Assembly: GCA_019637265.1 (NCBI GenBank)
Contig: JAHBVY010000009.1
Location: 51,571-115,570, forward strand
Length of the DNA: 64,000 bases
Direction: 5' to 3'
DNA from: Polyangiaceae bacterium
GTDB taxonomy: Bacteria; Myxococcota_A; Polyangia; Polyangiales; Polyangiaceae
Part shown: positions 1 to 8,241 of the stretch, piece after piece
Layout: the number at the start of each line of letters is the position of its first letter
Position numbering within the stretch: position 1 is the stretch's first letter
Translations under genes and position numbers: made by a program
The notes under the pieces: model-generated
Seen by the model: only the letters and a program-made list of their open reading frames with translations
Told to the model about the DNA's origin: nothing
The model's database searches: none

Positions 1-2253
1 CGCCACGCAGGCGTCCATTTGCGATACAACGTCATGCTCTGAGCCCCAGCGCGCGATCACATTGCCATACCCTGCCCGATGCTGAACACGGTGGGTTCCG
101 TCCCCCGCTTCGTTGCAGAGGAATTTGAACACCGAGGCATGGCAGGCGTTCATCACGTTCGCGTCAATCCAGCCCGGGCTGCAAACATTGGCCGGGATAC
201 CCCATGGCACGCACACCTGCGGTGATGTCATGACACAGGCTGGACCATAGATGCAGAGGTCGAGCTCATCACTCATCGCTGGCAGGCCCGGTGCGGGAGG
301 TGGGATGCTGCCAGGCACAGGTCCGGTGTCCGCGAGGCAAGCCCCCACACTATACAGCTCGTCCTGCGGGTAAGAGGCGAAGCTAGGCACTGACCCCTCA
401 TTGGAGATCTCGGGGTAGGGCAAGTGTGAGTATGTGGAGCGGACGTCAACGCCGGGGCCGAAGTACTCGACGCCGAAATCAGTGAAGGAGCCAACTCGAA
501 GTCGCGAAGACTCGGGGCCAACGCCCGAGGACACCGGCACGGTCACGGTAGGTGCCTTGTAGAATGGCCAAGTCTTGCTATAGGTTTTAGTCTTGAAGAG
601 AAATCTCAGCGTGAGCGTTACATCCAGGGAGATGGTCAACGGATCCCAATTGATGTCGGTGCGGTGTTCAGGGATCGCAACGAAGTTCGCCTGATTGACA
701 TACGGCTGCCACGGCCCTGATGGATGCGTCCAGCCTGCCGCTGGGGGCTCGAGCTTGTCCCCATGCACCGCGCTCACCTGTTCACGGATAGTGGTCAATC
801 GCTGCGTCTCGACCGCGAGGGACGAGGTGCCCTTCACCTCGATCGCCAATTTTACCAAGCCTATGTCGGCGCCGCCTATCCCCGAGGCGGTCAGCGCGAG
901 TGACTGGCTGACACGATCTCCAATCGTCAAAGAGCGATCGTCCTGAGTGTAGACGCGGAGCGAGGTGCCCATTCCCCAGCTCGGGAATCCGGATCCATGG
1001 TATCGGAACTGGAAGTAGTTGTCATTCTGTGGGATGTTGAACTCGAGGTCATCGCGCATGGGGGAGTCTGACGCCACGGACCAAGGCCGGTAGTTTGCTC
1101 CCACTTTCTTGTCCATCTTGTAGGTTCGTAGCGAGGGGGCGTACCAAACAGATCCGCCTGACAGCTCCGTGCTGAACGGCGATGCCTGGCCGTTCACGGG
1201 TAGCAGCACACCATACTTCGCATCCAAGCCCATGGACGCATCGAGCGCGACGAAGCCCCATTTTGCGAGCGGGAGGCTCGCCGTCACTGTCCCCTCCACC
1301 TTATTGCCAAAGAACGCGTCGGCGTGCTGGGAGTTCACCCACACCTCGCTTCCGGCCTCCTGGGAGACCAGGATGGAGTCGCCAGTCACCCAAGCGATGG
1401 GGTGGCTCATCTCCCCGAGGGTGGGGATTCCGAGGCCATGCAGCGGAGCGAGGTTCGAGTTGAGCCCGATCGGGATGACGAAGGCATTAGTAATTGGAGA
1501 CGACGTGTCCTTATGTACTTGACCGATGGAGATCTTCGATTCCGAGCGCCCAAGGTCCCAGAAGGCAATGCCCGTTCCAGGATGCGAGCCAAAGCTACGC
1601 TTGTCCGAGATGTCTTGCTGCCGTGCCGCTTGACGCATGGAGCAGTAAGCACGCGCCCCTCGGTACCGCACCTCTTCGAGGGCGTAGGGCTGCGGGTGAT
1701 ACACCGTCGCGCCATCCACGGCCATCGCGCGGCTGTGGACGGGCTTGAACGCGCGGAACCAGCCCACGTTGTTGCCCACACTCCTGTTGGTCGTCGCGCC
1801 TGGTAAGAGCGCTAGCTCGGCTTCGTAGCCTGACAGCAAGGTGTCGAGAGAGGACATGCTGTTTCTGATGCTGTTGGCATGAGAGTACATACTGTACATC
1901 TTGCTGCGGAGACTGTCTCCACTCGCCCCGTGATTCCAGAGTGTGAGCAGGTAGGTCGCGTAGTTGCTGGACGTAGCCACGTGCCCATCCGGACCTGTCC
2001 CCCACTGCGGCCCCTGAGTCGCCGTGCAGTTTGGGCACTGGGTTGGCCCCCAGGTAGGGGTGGTGAGGGTGACCGGATCACCAGCGTTCCCGGACGGGAA
2101 CGGGTTCACCGAGATCGGCGCGGAGGCAGGCCCGGCCAACCAGAAGTCGTACGCGAAGCCCTCAGACGTGGTGCGCGTCTCCGCCACCTCCGCGTCCCCC
2201 GCGCTGCAGCCCAGGGCCATGAGCCCAACCAAAAAACGGCTTCCGTAACGCAT
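1..2253 (-). CDS. Large secreted lipoprotein of unknown function, partial (C-terminus beyond the window)
   Basis: An open frame with no stop codon runs on the minus strand from an ATG at 2253 to the left edge: 751 codons, incomplete at the 3' end. The N-terminus MRYGSRFLVGLMALGC looks like a lipoprotein signal peptide with Cys16 as the lipid-anchored residue; the lipobox (A-L-G-C) is imperfect. The mature part is rich in Ser, Gly, Pro, Asn and aromatic residues, lacks further membrane segments and looks extracellular or periplasmic. Most Cys residues lie near positions 65-75 and in the last roughly 120 visible residues, suggesting a disulphide-bonded C-terminal domain. I recognise no family. 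Base composition is less GC-rich than in the neighbours, with rarer codons such as ATA and AAA, so it may be an accessory gene. The start is supported by the signal peptide; I see no strong Shine-Dalgarno. Confidence 0.8.
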   Translation of the reverse strand, partial: MRYGSRFLVGLMALGCSAGDAEVAETRTTSEGFAYDFWLAGPASAPISVNPFPSGNAGDPVTLTTPTWGPTQCPNCTATQGPQWGTGPDGHVATSSNYATYLLTLWNHGASGDSLRSKMYSMYSHANSIRNSMSSLDTLLSGYEAELALLPGATTNRSVGNNVGWFRAFKPVHSRAMAVDGATVYHPQPYALEEVRYRGARAYCSMRQAARQQDISDKRSFGSHPGTGIAFWDLGRSESKISIGQVHKDTSSPITNAFVIPIGLNSNLAPLHGLGIPTLGEMSHPIAWVTGDSILVSQEAGSEVWVNSQHADAFFGNKVEGTVTASLPLAKWGFVALDASMGLDAKYGVLLPVNGQASPFSTELSGGSVWYAPSLRTYKMDKKVGANYRPWSVASDSPMRDDLEFNIPQNDNYFQFRYHGSGFPSWGMGTSLRVYTQDDRSLTIGDRVSQSLALTASGIGGADIGLVKLAIEVKGTSSLAVETQRLTTIREQVSAVHGDKLEPPAAGWTHPSGPWQPYVNQANFVAIPEHRTDINWDPLTISLDVTLTLRFLFKTKTYSKTWPFYKAPTVTVPVSSGVGPESSRLRVGSFTDFGVEYFGPGVDVRSTYSHLPYPEISNEGSVPSFASYPQDELYSVGACLADTGPVPGSIPPPAPGLPAMSDELDLCIYGPACVMTSPQVCVPWGIPANVCSPGWIDANVMNACHASVFKFLCNEAGDGTHRVQHRAGYGNVIARWGSEHDVVSQMDACVA

Positions 2254-2420
2254 GACCTGGGCCGTAGCACGGTACTCATCTGGAGATAAGCGTGACTGCT
2301 GAGACGCTTGCGGCACCCTGAAGGTTGGCGCGCGGGTTAGCGGCTTTGTGCACGCAACCTTGTGGACGCCGGCAGGCGGACGCACGCCGACTGCGGCGAC
2401 GTGCGCTGCCGCGCACGGCT

Positions 2421-2434
2421 ACCAACCCCCAACC
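2421..2434 (+). repeat. Dispersed ACCAACCCCCAA motif, copy 1
   Basis: ACCAACCCCCAACC lies in the 221-bp gap between the partial lipoprotein gene and ggt. The same core recurs at 6934, 12859, 26363 (inverted), 36473 (inverted, shortened) and 55745 (inverted). Function unknown. Confidence 0.5.
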
Positions 2435-2474
2435 GATCCTCTTGGCGCTCGCGAACCCTGGTGTTTGGCTGGCT

Positions 2475-4166
2475 TTAGCGCGCGGCGCCGAAGCCGCCTT
2501 TGCGGGGATCTGCGGCGGCTACTTTGCGGCGGCCTTCGAGGCTGATGAGCTGCACGGCGCTGGTGGTGAAGGGCATCGTTCCTACGATTTCTCCGCGGCG
2601 GGCGAGGTCGTCGAACAGGGTTTGGGGGGCGCCCTTCTCGAGCGCCAAGGTCCAGCTCCGGTGCGGCAAGTAGAAGCGCCGGCTGCTGACCAGCTTGGTG
2701 GCGGGCATATCGAACGCCAGCCTGCCCAAGAGGAGCTGGGTCACGTTGGTGGGGATGGTGGGGCCGCCGGAGCCGCCGATGCCGAGCACCGCCACGCCGT
2801 CTTTCACCACGATGGTCGGCGTCATGCTGCTGAGCGGCCGCGCGCCGGGACGAGGGCGGTTCGGGGACTGCTTCATGCCGTAGGGCACCACGCTCGCCTG
2901 CGCGGTGAAGTCGTCGAGCTCGTCGTTCATCACCACCCCACTCTCGGTGGCGACGATCTTCGCGCCGAACAGGCGGTTCACCGTGGTGGTGAGGGAGACC
3001 ATGTTGCCCGCTGCGTCGGCCGTCACCAGGTGGTGCGTGCCGGTACCCTCGAGGCCAAAGCGCATTGGCATGTGGGTGCGGTGGATGGACAGGGACGCGC
3101 GCCGTTTGGCGAGGCGCTCTGGCGCCATCAGCGCTGGGAGATCCGCGGGCTGCACCGCGGGATCGCCGAGGTAGCGCATGCGATCGGCCACCGCGCCGCG
3201 CATGCCCTCGGCGAGCAGGTGTTGGTAAGCGCCACTGTCGAAACCGAGCTTCACCAGCTCCGCCTTGTTGAACAGCGCGAGCGTCTGCAAGAGGAGCACG
3301 CCGCCGGCGCTGGGGAGCGGCATCGTGTGCACGTCGAAGCCCTCCCAGCTCGCCCGGAGCGGCGTGCGTTCGATGGTGCGGTACGCCTTCAGGTCCTCCA
3401 AGGTGAGCCCGCCGCCCGCCGCGCGCACGCTCTTCACCATGTCTTCGGCGATGGGTCCCTCGTAGAACGCCGCGGGGCCGCCGGCCGCGATCGCCTGGAG
3501 CGTGGCGGCGAGCTTGGGGTTCTTCAAGATGGTCCCCTGACCAACCGGTTTTCCGTTCGGATAAAACACCTCAGCCAGCCCGGGCTCTTGCTTCAGCGTG
3601 TCAGCGCTGCTGACCAGCATCCGCGCGAGGTGCCCTTCCACCGGGAAGCCGCTCTGCGCCGCGGCGATGGCCGGCTGCATCACCTGTTGCCAGCTGCGCT
3701 TACCGTAGCGCTGATGCAGCTGATAAAGCCCCGCCACCTCACCCGGCACCCCCACCAGCTTGCCGCGCTCCGCCCAAGGCAGCGGGCGACGCTCGAAGGC
3801 CGCGGCGTCGAGCTGCTTGGGAGCCGTCTCACGGAAATCGAGCAGCCAAGAGGTTTGCGTCGCCGCGTCCCACACCAACGCGAACCCACCGCCGCCGATC
3901 CCGCTCGAGGTGGGGCTGGCGACGCCGGCCACGAAGGTGGCGGTGACCATCGCGTCCACCGCGTTGCCCCCCGCTTGGAGCTGCGCCATCGCCGCCTGGG
4001 TAGCCAAGCGGCTCTCGGTGGAGACGGCGTAGCCCTGACCCCGCGCAGGTGCTGCGACGAGCAGCGTGGCCAGCGCCAAGAAGGTGAGCGACCAGGTGCG
4101 GAGCAACCAGGCGCGGGACAACCCAGGGGAAGGCGCGTGGGACGGGGGACGGGGGACTGCGCTCAT
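2475..4166 (-). CDS. ggt: Gamma-glutamyltransferase (gamma-glutamyltranspeptidase)
   Basis: This 563-aa protein matches the GGT family (Ntn hydrolases), which cleave or transfer the gamma-glutamyl group of glutathione in the periplasm or outside the cell. It begins with a signal-peptide-like segment (hydrophobic stretch at about residues 27-42, ending near ARGQG). Conserved blocks are visible: AGGNAVDAMV near the N-terminus, SSGIGGGGFALV, the processing/catalytic Thr in GTHHLVTAD (about residue 376), ESGVVMNDELDDF, and PLSSMTPTIVVKDG. The usual GSPGG block reads GGSGGPTI, a small deviation. Family proteins mature by autocleavage just before the catalytic Thr, giving large and small subunits; length fits. 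It is divergent from gshB with a 177-bp shared upstream region, placing glutathione degradation and synthesis side by side. Confidence 0.93.
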   Translation of the reverse strand: MSAVPRPPSHAPSPGLSRAWLLRTWSLTFLALATLLVAAPARGQGYAVSTESRLATQAAMAQLQAGGNAVDAMVTATFVAGVASPTSSGIGGGGFALVWDAATQTSWLLDFRETAPKQLDAAAFERRPLPWAERGKLVGVPGEVAGLYQLHQRYGKRSWQQVMQPAIAAAQSGFPVEGHLARMLVSSADTLKQEPGLAEVFYPNGKPVGQGTILKNPKLAATLQAIAAGGPAAFYEGPIAEDMVKSVRAAGGGLTLEDLKAYRTIERTPLRASWEGFDVHTMPLPSAGGVLLLQTLALFNKAELVKLGFDSGAYQHLLAEGMRGAVADRMRYLGDPAVQPADLPALMAPERLAKRRASLSIHRTHMPMRFGLEGTGTHHLVTADAAGNMVSLTTTVNRLFGAKIVATESGVVMNDELDDFTAQASVVPYGMKQSPNRPRPGARPLSSMTPTIVVKDGVAVLGIGGSGGPTIPTNVTQLLLGRLAFDMPATKLVSSRRFYLPHRSWTLALEKGAPQTLFDDLARRGEIVGTMPFTTSAVQLISLEGRRKVAAADPRKGGFGAAR

Positions 4167-4343
4167 GAGGCTCGCTATAGCTAGAGGCGGCGCTCTGGCC
4201 GCGAACGAGCTTACTCCGCGGGGCGCCTCCCACCAACCGCCGCGCCGAAGGGCGCTGGGACCGCCGCGCGCTCACACCCGAGCGACGAAGCGTTTGCCGC
4301 CGCCCCTCTGGCGGTGGGCGAGCCGCTGCTTTAGAAGGCCCGC

Positions 4344-5279
4344 GTGCGCCTCTTGTTCGTGATGGACCCCGCGGAGACGATGACCGCGGACAAAGACACC
4401 AGCTTCGCGTTCATTCGTGGCGCGCAGGCGTTGGGGCATCAAGTGTGGCACGCCACGCCGCGCGACATCGAGCTCGAAGGGCGCACGGTGCTGGCGGAGG
4501 CGCGGCCGATCCGCGTCTCCGAGAGCGCGCCGTACGTGTCCCTGGGTGCGCCGGAGCGGCTCCGCGTGGCGGAGCTGAGCGCGGTGTTCATCCGTAAAGA
4601 TCCGCCCTTCGACGTCGACTACCTGCACCTCACCCAGCTGCTCGACCTGGCGCGCGAGCACACGCTCATCATCAACGACCCGCGTGGCCTGCAAGCCGCG
4701 AACGAGAAGCTGTTCACCTTCCAGTTCGCGGAGCACATGCCCACCACCATCGTGAGCTGCCATCGTGATCGCATCCACGAGTTCGTGAAGCAGGTGGGCG
4801 GCCGCGCCGTGATCAAGCCGCTCGACGGCGCCGGCGGCATGGGGGTGCTGGCGCTCAGTCAAGACGACCCGAACGCGCGCGCCATCGTCGACGTGATCAC
4901 GCGCGAGGGCCGCGAGCTCGCGTTGGTGCAAGCCTTTCAGCCTGCCGTGCGCGAGGGGGACAAGCGGGTGATCTTGCTCGACGGCGCGCCGCTCGGCGCC
5001 ATCTTGCGGGTGCCGCGCGCCGACGACATCCGCGCCAACATCCACGTGGGCGGCCGCGTGGAGCCGACGGAGCTCACCCCGGAAGAGTCAGCGCTGGTCG
5101 CTACGGTGGGGCCACGGCTCGCGGCGCTCGGCTTGTACTTCGTGGGCCTCGACCTGATCGGTGGGCGCCTGATCGAAGTCAACGTCACGAGCCCCACCGG
5201 GATCCAAGAGCTCGCGCGGCACCTGGGTCGCCCCGTGGAGCAAGACGTGATTCGCTGGGTGGAGCAGCGCACGAGCTGA
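4344..5279 (+). CDS. gshB: Glutathione synthase, ATP-grasp
   Basis: The 311-aa protein (E. coli GshB is 316 aa) joins gamma-glutamylcysteine and glycine using ATP, the last step of glutathione synthesis in the cytoplasm. Visible signatures: N-terminal FVMDPAETMTADKDTSFA, the FIRKDPPFD block, NDPRGLQAANEKLF (about 110-123), ATP-grasp lysine segment AVIKPLDGAGGMGV, and the metal-binding end EVNVTSPTGIQE (about 278-289). The start is GTG at 4344, preceded at about 5 nt by AGAAGG, a reasonable ribosome-binding site; the reading starts directly with the conserved RLLFVMDP. No gshA is in the window. The next gene downstream is convergent, 51 bp away. Confidence 0.95.
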   Translation: MRLLFVMDPAETMTADKDTSFAFIRGAQALGHQVWHATPRDIELEGRTVLAEARPIRVSESAPYVSLGAPERLRVAELSAVFIRKDPPFDVDYLHLTQLLDLAREHTLIINDPRGLQAANEKLFTFQFAEHMPTTIVSCHRDRIHEFVKQVGGRAVIKPLDGAGGMGVLALSQDDPNARAIVDVITREGRELALVQAFQPAVREGDKRVILLDGAPLGAILRVPRADDIRANIHVGGRVEPTELTPEESALVATVGPRLAALGLYFVGLDLIGGRLIEVNVTSPTGIQELARHLGRPVEQDVIRWVEQRTS

Positions 5280-5330
5280 CGCGGCGCGGATACGAACGTC
5301 AGTTGGTAGAACTCGTGGGTGGGCGGCCCA

Positions 5331-6245
5331 TCACATCCCCAGCGTGATGTGCTGAGTGGGCTCGGGGCGGGCGCGTTCGATGGGCTCGCCTTCGTCCAGG
5401 ACGCGATCGCGGTCGCGGTTCAGCTCGCTCAGCTCCACCACGAACTCGAGGGCGAGGTTCGCGGGTTGGCGGGTGCGGATGCCGATGTCGAAGCCAGTGA
5501 TGGCGGGGATGATGCTCGGGATGAAGGGCCGCGTGAGCGGGCTCGAGGCCGAGCGGTTGCCAATGTGGAACGCGTGGTTGACGAGCGTCACCGGGCTCAT
5601 CGCGTTGCGATCTTCTGGGTCCGGCGGCGGCACGGTCTCGATGATGTTCATCACCGTGGCGAAGTCGATCGCTAGCTCGTCGAAGTCATCGTAAGTGAGC
5701 GTGCCGTGCATGCGCGAAGCCTCGCCGGCGCTGCGCGGACCAATTTCCCTGTGGAAATCTATCCCGGAGAGGTTGGGGAGCACCTCGCCGCGCTGGGCGT
5801 CCACCACCTGCATGCCGGGCCAGTAGCGGCCGTACTCGTTCCACGGGTCGAGCAAGAACTCGAAGGCGTGGGGTCTGTCGTCCAGGTTGGTGAGCACCCA
5901 GGTGACCTGCACCCGGTAGTCGCTGGGCACCACGGTGGGGCGGTGGGGGAACGGAGCGATGGGGTTCTCCCACGCTCGCTGCATGTCGCCCTCCGTCGCC
6001 GCGCGGATTGGCAAGCGCACCGCGAGCTTCACCTCATAGAGGCTGAACTCATCCCCTTCGAACACGGGCTCCATGTCCGCGGTCATCCCCACCTGCTGCG
6101 GGACCAAGGTGCGGACCTCCTCCTGATCGCCACACCCGACCCACGACGGCACCGCGAGAGCGAGGCCAAGCGCCCCCACCCAATGGCCCACGCCCCCCAA
6201 CCAGCGCCCCCCGTGAGCCCCCTCGTGTGCGACGCGATGCCACAT
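5331..6245 (-). CDS. Hypothetical lipoprotein
   Basis: The 304-aa product has a hydrophobic N-terminal segment (WVGALGLALAVPSWVGC) ending in a Cys that could be lipidated, followed by a globular, mostly beta-type sequence with no other membrane segment. No family is recognised. Acidic and Pro-rich patches and the block RPHAFEFLLDPWNEYGRYWP are notable; the latter reads like an immunoglobulin-like or cupredoxin-like domain assessing a neighbouring chain, but this is only an impression. The reading frame shows the strong GC-third-position pattern of the organism, which supports it as real. Start at ATG 6245 is the only one placing the hydrophobic segment near the N-terminus. Confidence 0.75.
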   Translation of the reverse strand: MWHRVAHEGAHGGRWLGGVGHWVGALGLALAVPSWVGCGDQEEVRTLVPQQVGMTADMEPVFEGDEFSLYEVKLAVRLPIRAATEGDMQRAWENPIAPFPHRPTVVPSDYRVQVTWVLTNLDDRPHAFEFLLDPWNEYGRYWPGMQVVDAQRGEVLPNLSGIDFHREIGPRSAGEASRMHGTLTYDDFDELAIDFATVMNIIETVPPPDPEDRNAMSPVTLVNHAFHIGNRSASSPLTRPFIPSIIPAITGFDIGIRTRQPANLALEFVVELSELNRDRDRVLDEGEPIERARPEPTQHITLGM

Positions 6246-6507
6246 AATTCAATGATTCCGTATAGTTACAAGGCCAAAGCTAGCTCGGCACTAGGCACCG
6301 AGCGTCGCTCAGCAAGACCTTGCGAAGAGGATGCCACAACCACCGCCAAACCGCACAGGGCGAACCATAGGACTCACTCAGGTTGCGGGGCGACGTTCGA
6401 CGCGTACTCAGCCCCCAACGGTTAGACCCGCACGGCCTCCGGCGACACCTACAGGAAGCCGACGCAGCTCAGGGGCGACGGGTCGATTTCGTAGGGTGCC
6501 CTGACGC

Positions 6508-6837
6508 TCACGCTTCGCGGTCGGTCGAGCGGCGGCCGTCGGAGCGGCGGCGGCCCTCGGGGCGCGGTGGGAACACGCGGCGGTCGAGCGGCGCGCGTTG
6601 ATCGAGCAGGGAGCGGCGTCCGAGGCGCTCGCGGAGGACCTCGCGCAGCTCCGAGAGGCGGGTCACGTTCCGCAGGTGGAGCTCCGCGGCGTGCTCGTCG
6701 CACAGCGCGAGCAGGCGATCTTCCACCAGCACTCGTCGGGTGCGAGCGCTCCGCTCCGTCGCGAGCGTCGGGGAGCCGAGGCCGTCGGTATCGGACGACG
6801 CCAGCGCAGAGCACACCTCACACGGCCTACCAGACAT
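6508..6837 (-). CDS. Small CxxC / CxxxH-type protein, unknown function
   Basis: The frame is open from 6960, but ATG 6837 (109 aa, MSGRPCEVC...) fits best because the conserved-looking part begins there. It has CEVC near the N-terminus and CDEH about 35 residues later, which could form one zinc site, followed by a Leu-rich helix (RLSELREVLRERLGRRSLLD) and a very basic Arg-rich tail. Such a small zinc-ribbon-like protein could bind nucleic acid or a partner protein; no function can be assigned. A perfect 11-bp inverted repeat lies directly upstream of the ATG (6838-6864), so the ribosome-binding site would sit in a hairpin. If the true start is at 6960, the repeat would be coding. Confidence 0.6.
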   Translation of the reverse strand: MSGRPCEVCSALASSDTDGLGSPTLATERSARTRRVLVEDRLLALCDEHAAELHLRNVTRLSELREVLRERLGRRSLLDQRAPLDRRVFPPRPEGRRRSDGRRSTDREA

Positions 6838-6864
6838 GCGGCGACCCTGAGGGAGGGTCGCCGC
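6838..6864 (-). promoter_or_regulatory. Perfect 11-bp inverted repeat abutting a start codon
   Basis: Arms GCGGCGACCCT (6838-6848) and AGGGTCGCCGC (6854-6864) flank a 5-nt loop. On the minus strand the hairpin ends immediately before ATG 6837, and the only purine-rich stretch near that ATG (AGGG) is inside the stem. It could be a translation-control hairpin or an operator. Confidence 0.45.
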
Positions 6865-6933
6865 GTGGGCCAACATTTTTGCTCGCCACGCCGCGCGCAT
6901 CGACTGCGGCGACGCGCATTGGCTCGCGGCTCT

Positions 6934-6945
6934 ACCAACCCCCAC
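6934..6945 (+). repeat. Dispersed ACCAACCCCCAA motif, copy 2
   Basis: TACCAACCCCCAC occurs in the region between the small CxxC gene and the 82-aa gene. It shares TACCAACCCCC with the copy at 12859. Confidence 0.45.
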
Positions 6946-7049
6946 CCCCGATCTGAGCATGACCCACGGCCGTAGTGCCCGCGGAAGGTCAGGATGAGGG
7001 CTCTTTCGATGCTGGCTCCCCTCGGGGCCTGGCTGCTAGCGTTGGGGTG

Positions 7050-7298
7050 ATGAGGCCCCGAGACACGAGCGATGAGGCTTGGTCGATCGTCGAGGAGGGG
7101 ATCCGGCGGATGACTCCCGCCCAGCGTGTCCGCCGGGCGATGGCCTTGACGGTGTTCACTCATCGCGTCGCGCTCGCGAACATTCGCCGGCGGTACCCTG
7201 ACGAAGACGAGCGCATGCACAAAATCCGGCTCGCGGCGCGATACATCGACGCTGAGACGATGCGAAAGGCGTTCGGGTTCGTCGATGACGGATCTTGA
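7050..7298 (+). CDS. Small helical protein of the type found upstream of nucleotidyltransferases
   Basis: The 82-aa product starts MRPRDTSDEAWSIVEEG and contains the block MTPAQRVRRAMALT followed by RRRYPDEDERMHKIRLAARY. This pattern (a helix, then a P-A-x-R-V helix, then a RYPxxxE region) is what I know from small proteins encoded just upstream of nucleotidyltransferase-fold genes in myxobacteria and other bacteria. ATG 7050 is chosen over an upstream in-frame ATG at 6975 because the recognisable sequence begins there and a GGGGTG stretch precedes it. The next reading frame overlaps its 3' end by 14 nt, as expected for a two-gene module. The pair could be toxin-antitoxin-like; that is inference. 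Confidence 0.65.
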   Translation: MRPRDTSDEAWSIVEEGIRRMTPAQRVRRAMALTVFTHRVALANIRRRYPDEDERMHKIRLAARYIDAETMRKAFGFVDDGS

Positions 7299-7443
7299 CG
7301 AGCTGCGCCTCACGCTGGTGGCTCTCGCTGAGGCCTTCGATGCAGTGGGGCGGGCTTGGGCGGTAGGGGGCTCGATTGCGCCTGGCGCCGTTCGCGAGAG
7401 AGCGCCTCGTGTTGGGTCGGGCCGCGTGCTATGGGCTCCTTGA
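7285..7443 (+). pseudogene. Truncated nucleotidyltransferase remnant
   Basis: An ATG at 7285, overlapping the preceding gene, opens a 52-codon frame. It begins like a nucleotidyltransferase-fold protein: a leading amphipathic helix (LRLTLVALAEAFDAVG), then RAWAVGGSIA, which fits the WAVGGSxA motif that starts the active site. After that the sequence no longer matches: the expected HG-x-x-R-x-T-x-D-x-D catalytic segment is missing and a stop follows at 7441. The phaR gene starts 88 bp later, so most of the enzyme gene seems to have been deleted. The reading is by eye only. Confidence 0.55.
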
Positions 7444-7531
7444 CGCTCCAAACCGAGTGGGCTTGGATGCGCTCCCAGCGCGCGGAGCTCGCGCCACTGT
7501 CCCGCCTGCGCCGTCATCTACCTGGGGTCTC

Positions 7532-8221
7532 GTGTCTGTGCCGGAAGAACAACCGCTGTCGCCGTCTGGGGAGTTTCATCTGCCGGAGGGGGAGCGTCGT
7601 GTCATCAAGCGCTACTCCAACCGCAAGCTCTACGACACCACGGCCAGTCGCTACGTCACCCTGCTGCAAATCGCCGAGATGGTGCGCGCGGGGGAGGACG
7701 TGGTCATCCTCGATAACGCGACCAAGGAAGACAAAACAGACGTCACCTTGGCGCTGATCATCTCGGAGGAGCTGAAGGCCAAGCCCCGGGGGATCCCGCT
7801 CACGACGCTCAAGGCGCTGATCAGGAACCGCGGGGAGAGGCTGCTCTCCACCCTGCGTGAGGGCCCCATTGGCCGCTTGATCCCGAAGGAGCAGGTGCCG
7901 TCGGCCAGCGCCGAGCCGGACCAAATCGTGGTGGAGCAGGTGCCGCAGGAAGAGGGAGTGGAGACGGTGAGTGAGACCAAGGACGCCAAGGGCCTGCAGC
8001 GCGTGATCCAAACCTCGCGCGCCACCCTGGAGCAGTGGCAGGGGGCGATTGACGAGCGCATCAACGCGGTGCTGCCGGATTTCTCCCCCTTGAAAGATCT
8101 CAAGAGTCAGCTGGCGAAGCTGAACGAACGGCTCGATCGAATCGAGACACGCCTGTCGGAGCTCGAGCAGCCATCCGCCGGTGGTGCCCTGGACGACGCG
8201 GGGAACGAGCCTCAGGAATAA
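7532..8221 (+). CDS. phaR: PhaR-like polyhydroxyalkanoate synthesis regulator
   Basis: The 229-aa product has the N-terminal PHB_acc_N (PhaR DNA-binding) signature: VIKRYSNRKLYDT, then SRYVTLLQIAEMVRAGEDVV and ALIISEELK. In PhaR of Cupriavidus and relatives this domain represses phasin and its own gene and senses polyhydroxybutyrate. The C-terminal part differs from PhaR: an acidic linker and a predicted coiled coil (LKDLKSQLAKLNERLDRIETR). No pha synthase or phasin gene is in the window, so the family call is firm but the target is not. The frame is open from 7376; GTG 7532 is preferred because GGGGT precedes it by 5 nt and the conserved domain starts 20 residues later. Confidence 0.85.
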   Translation: MSVPEEQPLSPSGEFHLPEGERRVIKRYSNRKLYDTTASRYVTLLQIAEMVRAGEDVVILDNATKEDKTDVTLALIISEELKAKPRGIPLTTLKALIRNRGERLLSTLREGPIGRLIPKEQVPSASAEPDQIVVEQVPQEEGVETVSETKDAKGLQRVIQTSRATLEQWQGAIDERINAVLPDFSPLKDLKSQLAKLNERLDRIETRLSELEQPSAGGALDDAGNEPQE

Positions 8222-8234
8222 GCGGGTAACCCGC
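8222..8234 (+). terminator. Short palindrome after phaR
   Basis: GCGGGTAACCCGC follows the phaR stop codon directly: 5-bp stem with a 3-nt loop. There is no U-tract, so it may be a weak terminator or a protein site. Confidence 0.3.
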
Positions 8235-8241
8235 CCGGTTG

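Noticed and set aside
2325..4184. 619-codon plus-strand frame
   Set aside because: Lies antisense to ggt, is rich in His/Arg/Gly without domain features, and is explained by the GC-third-position bias of the real gene.
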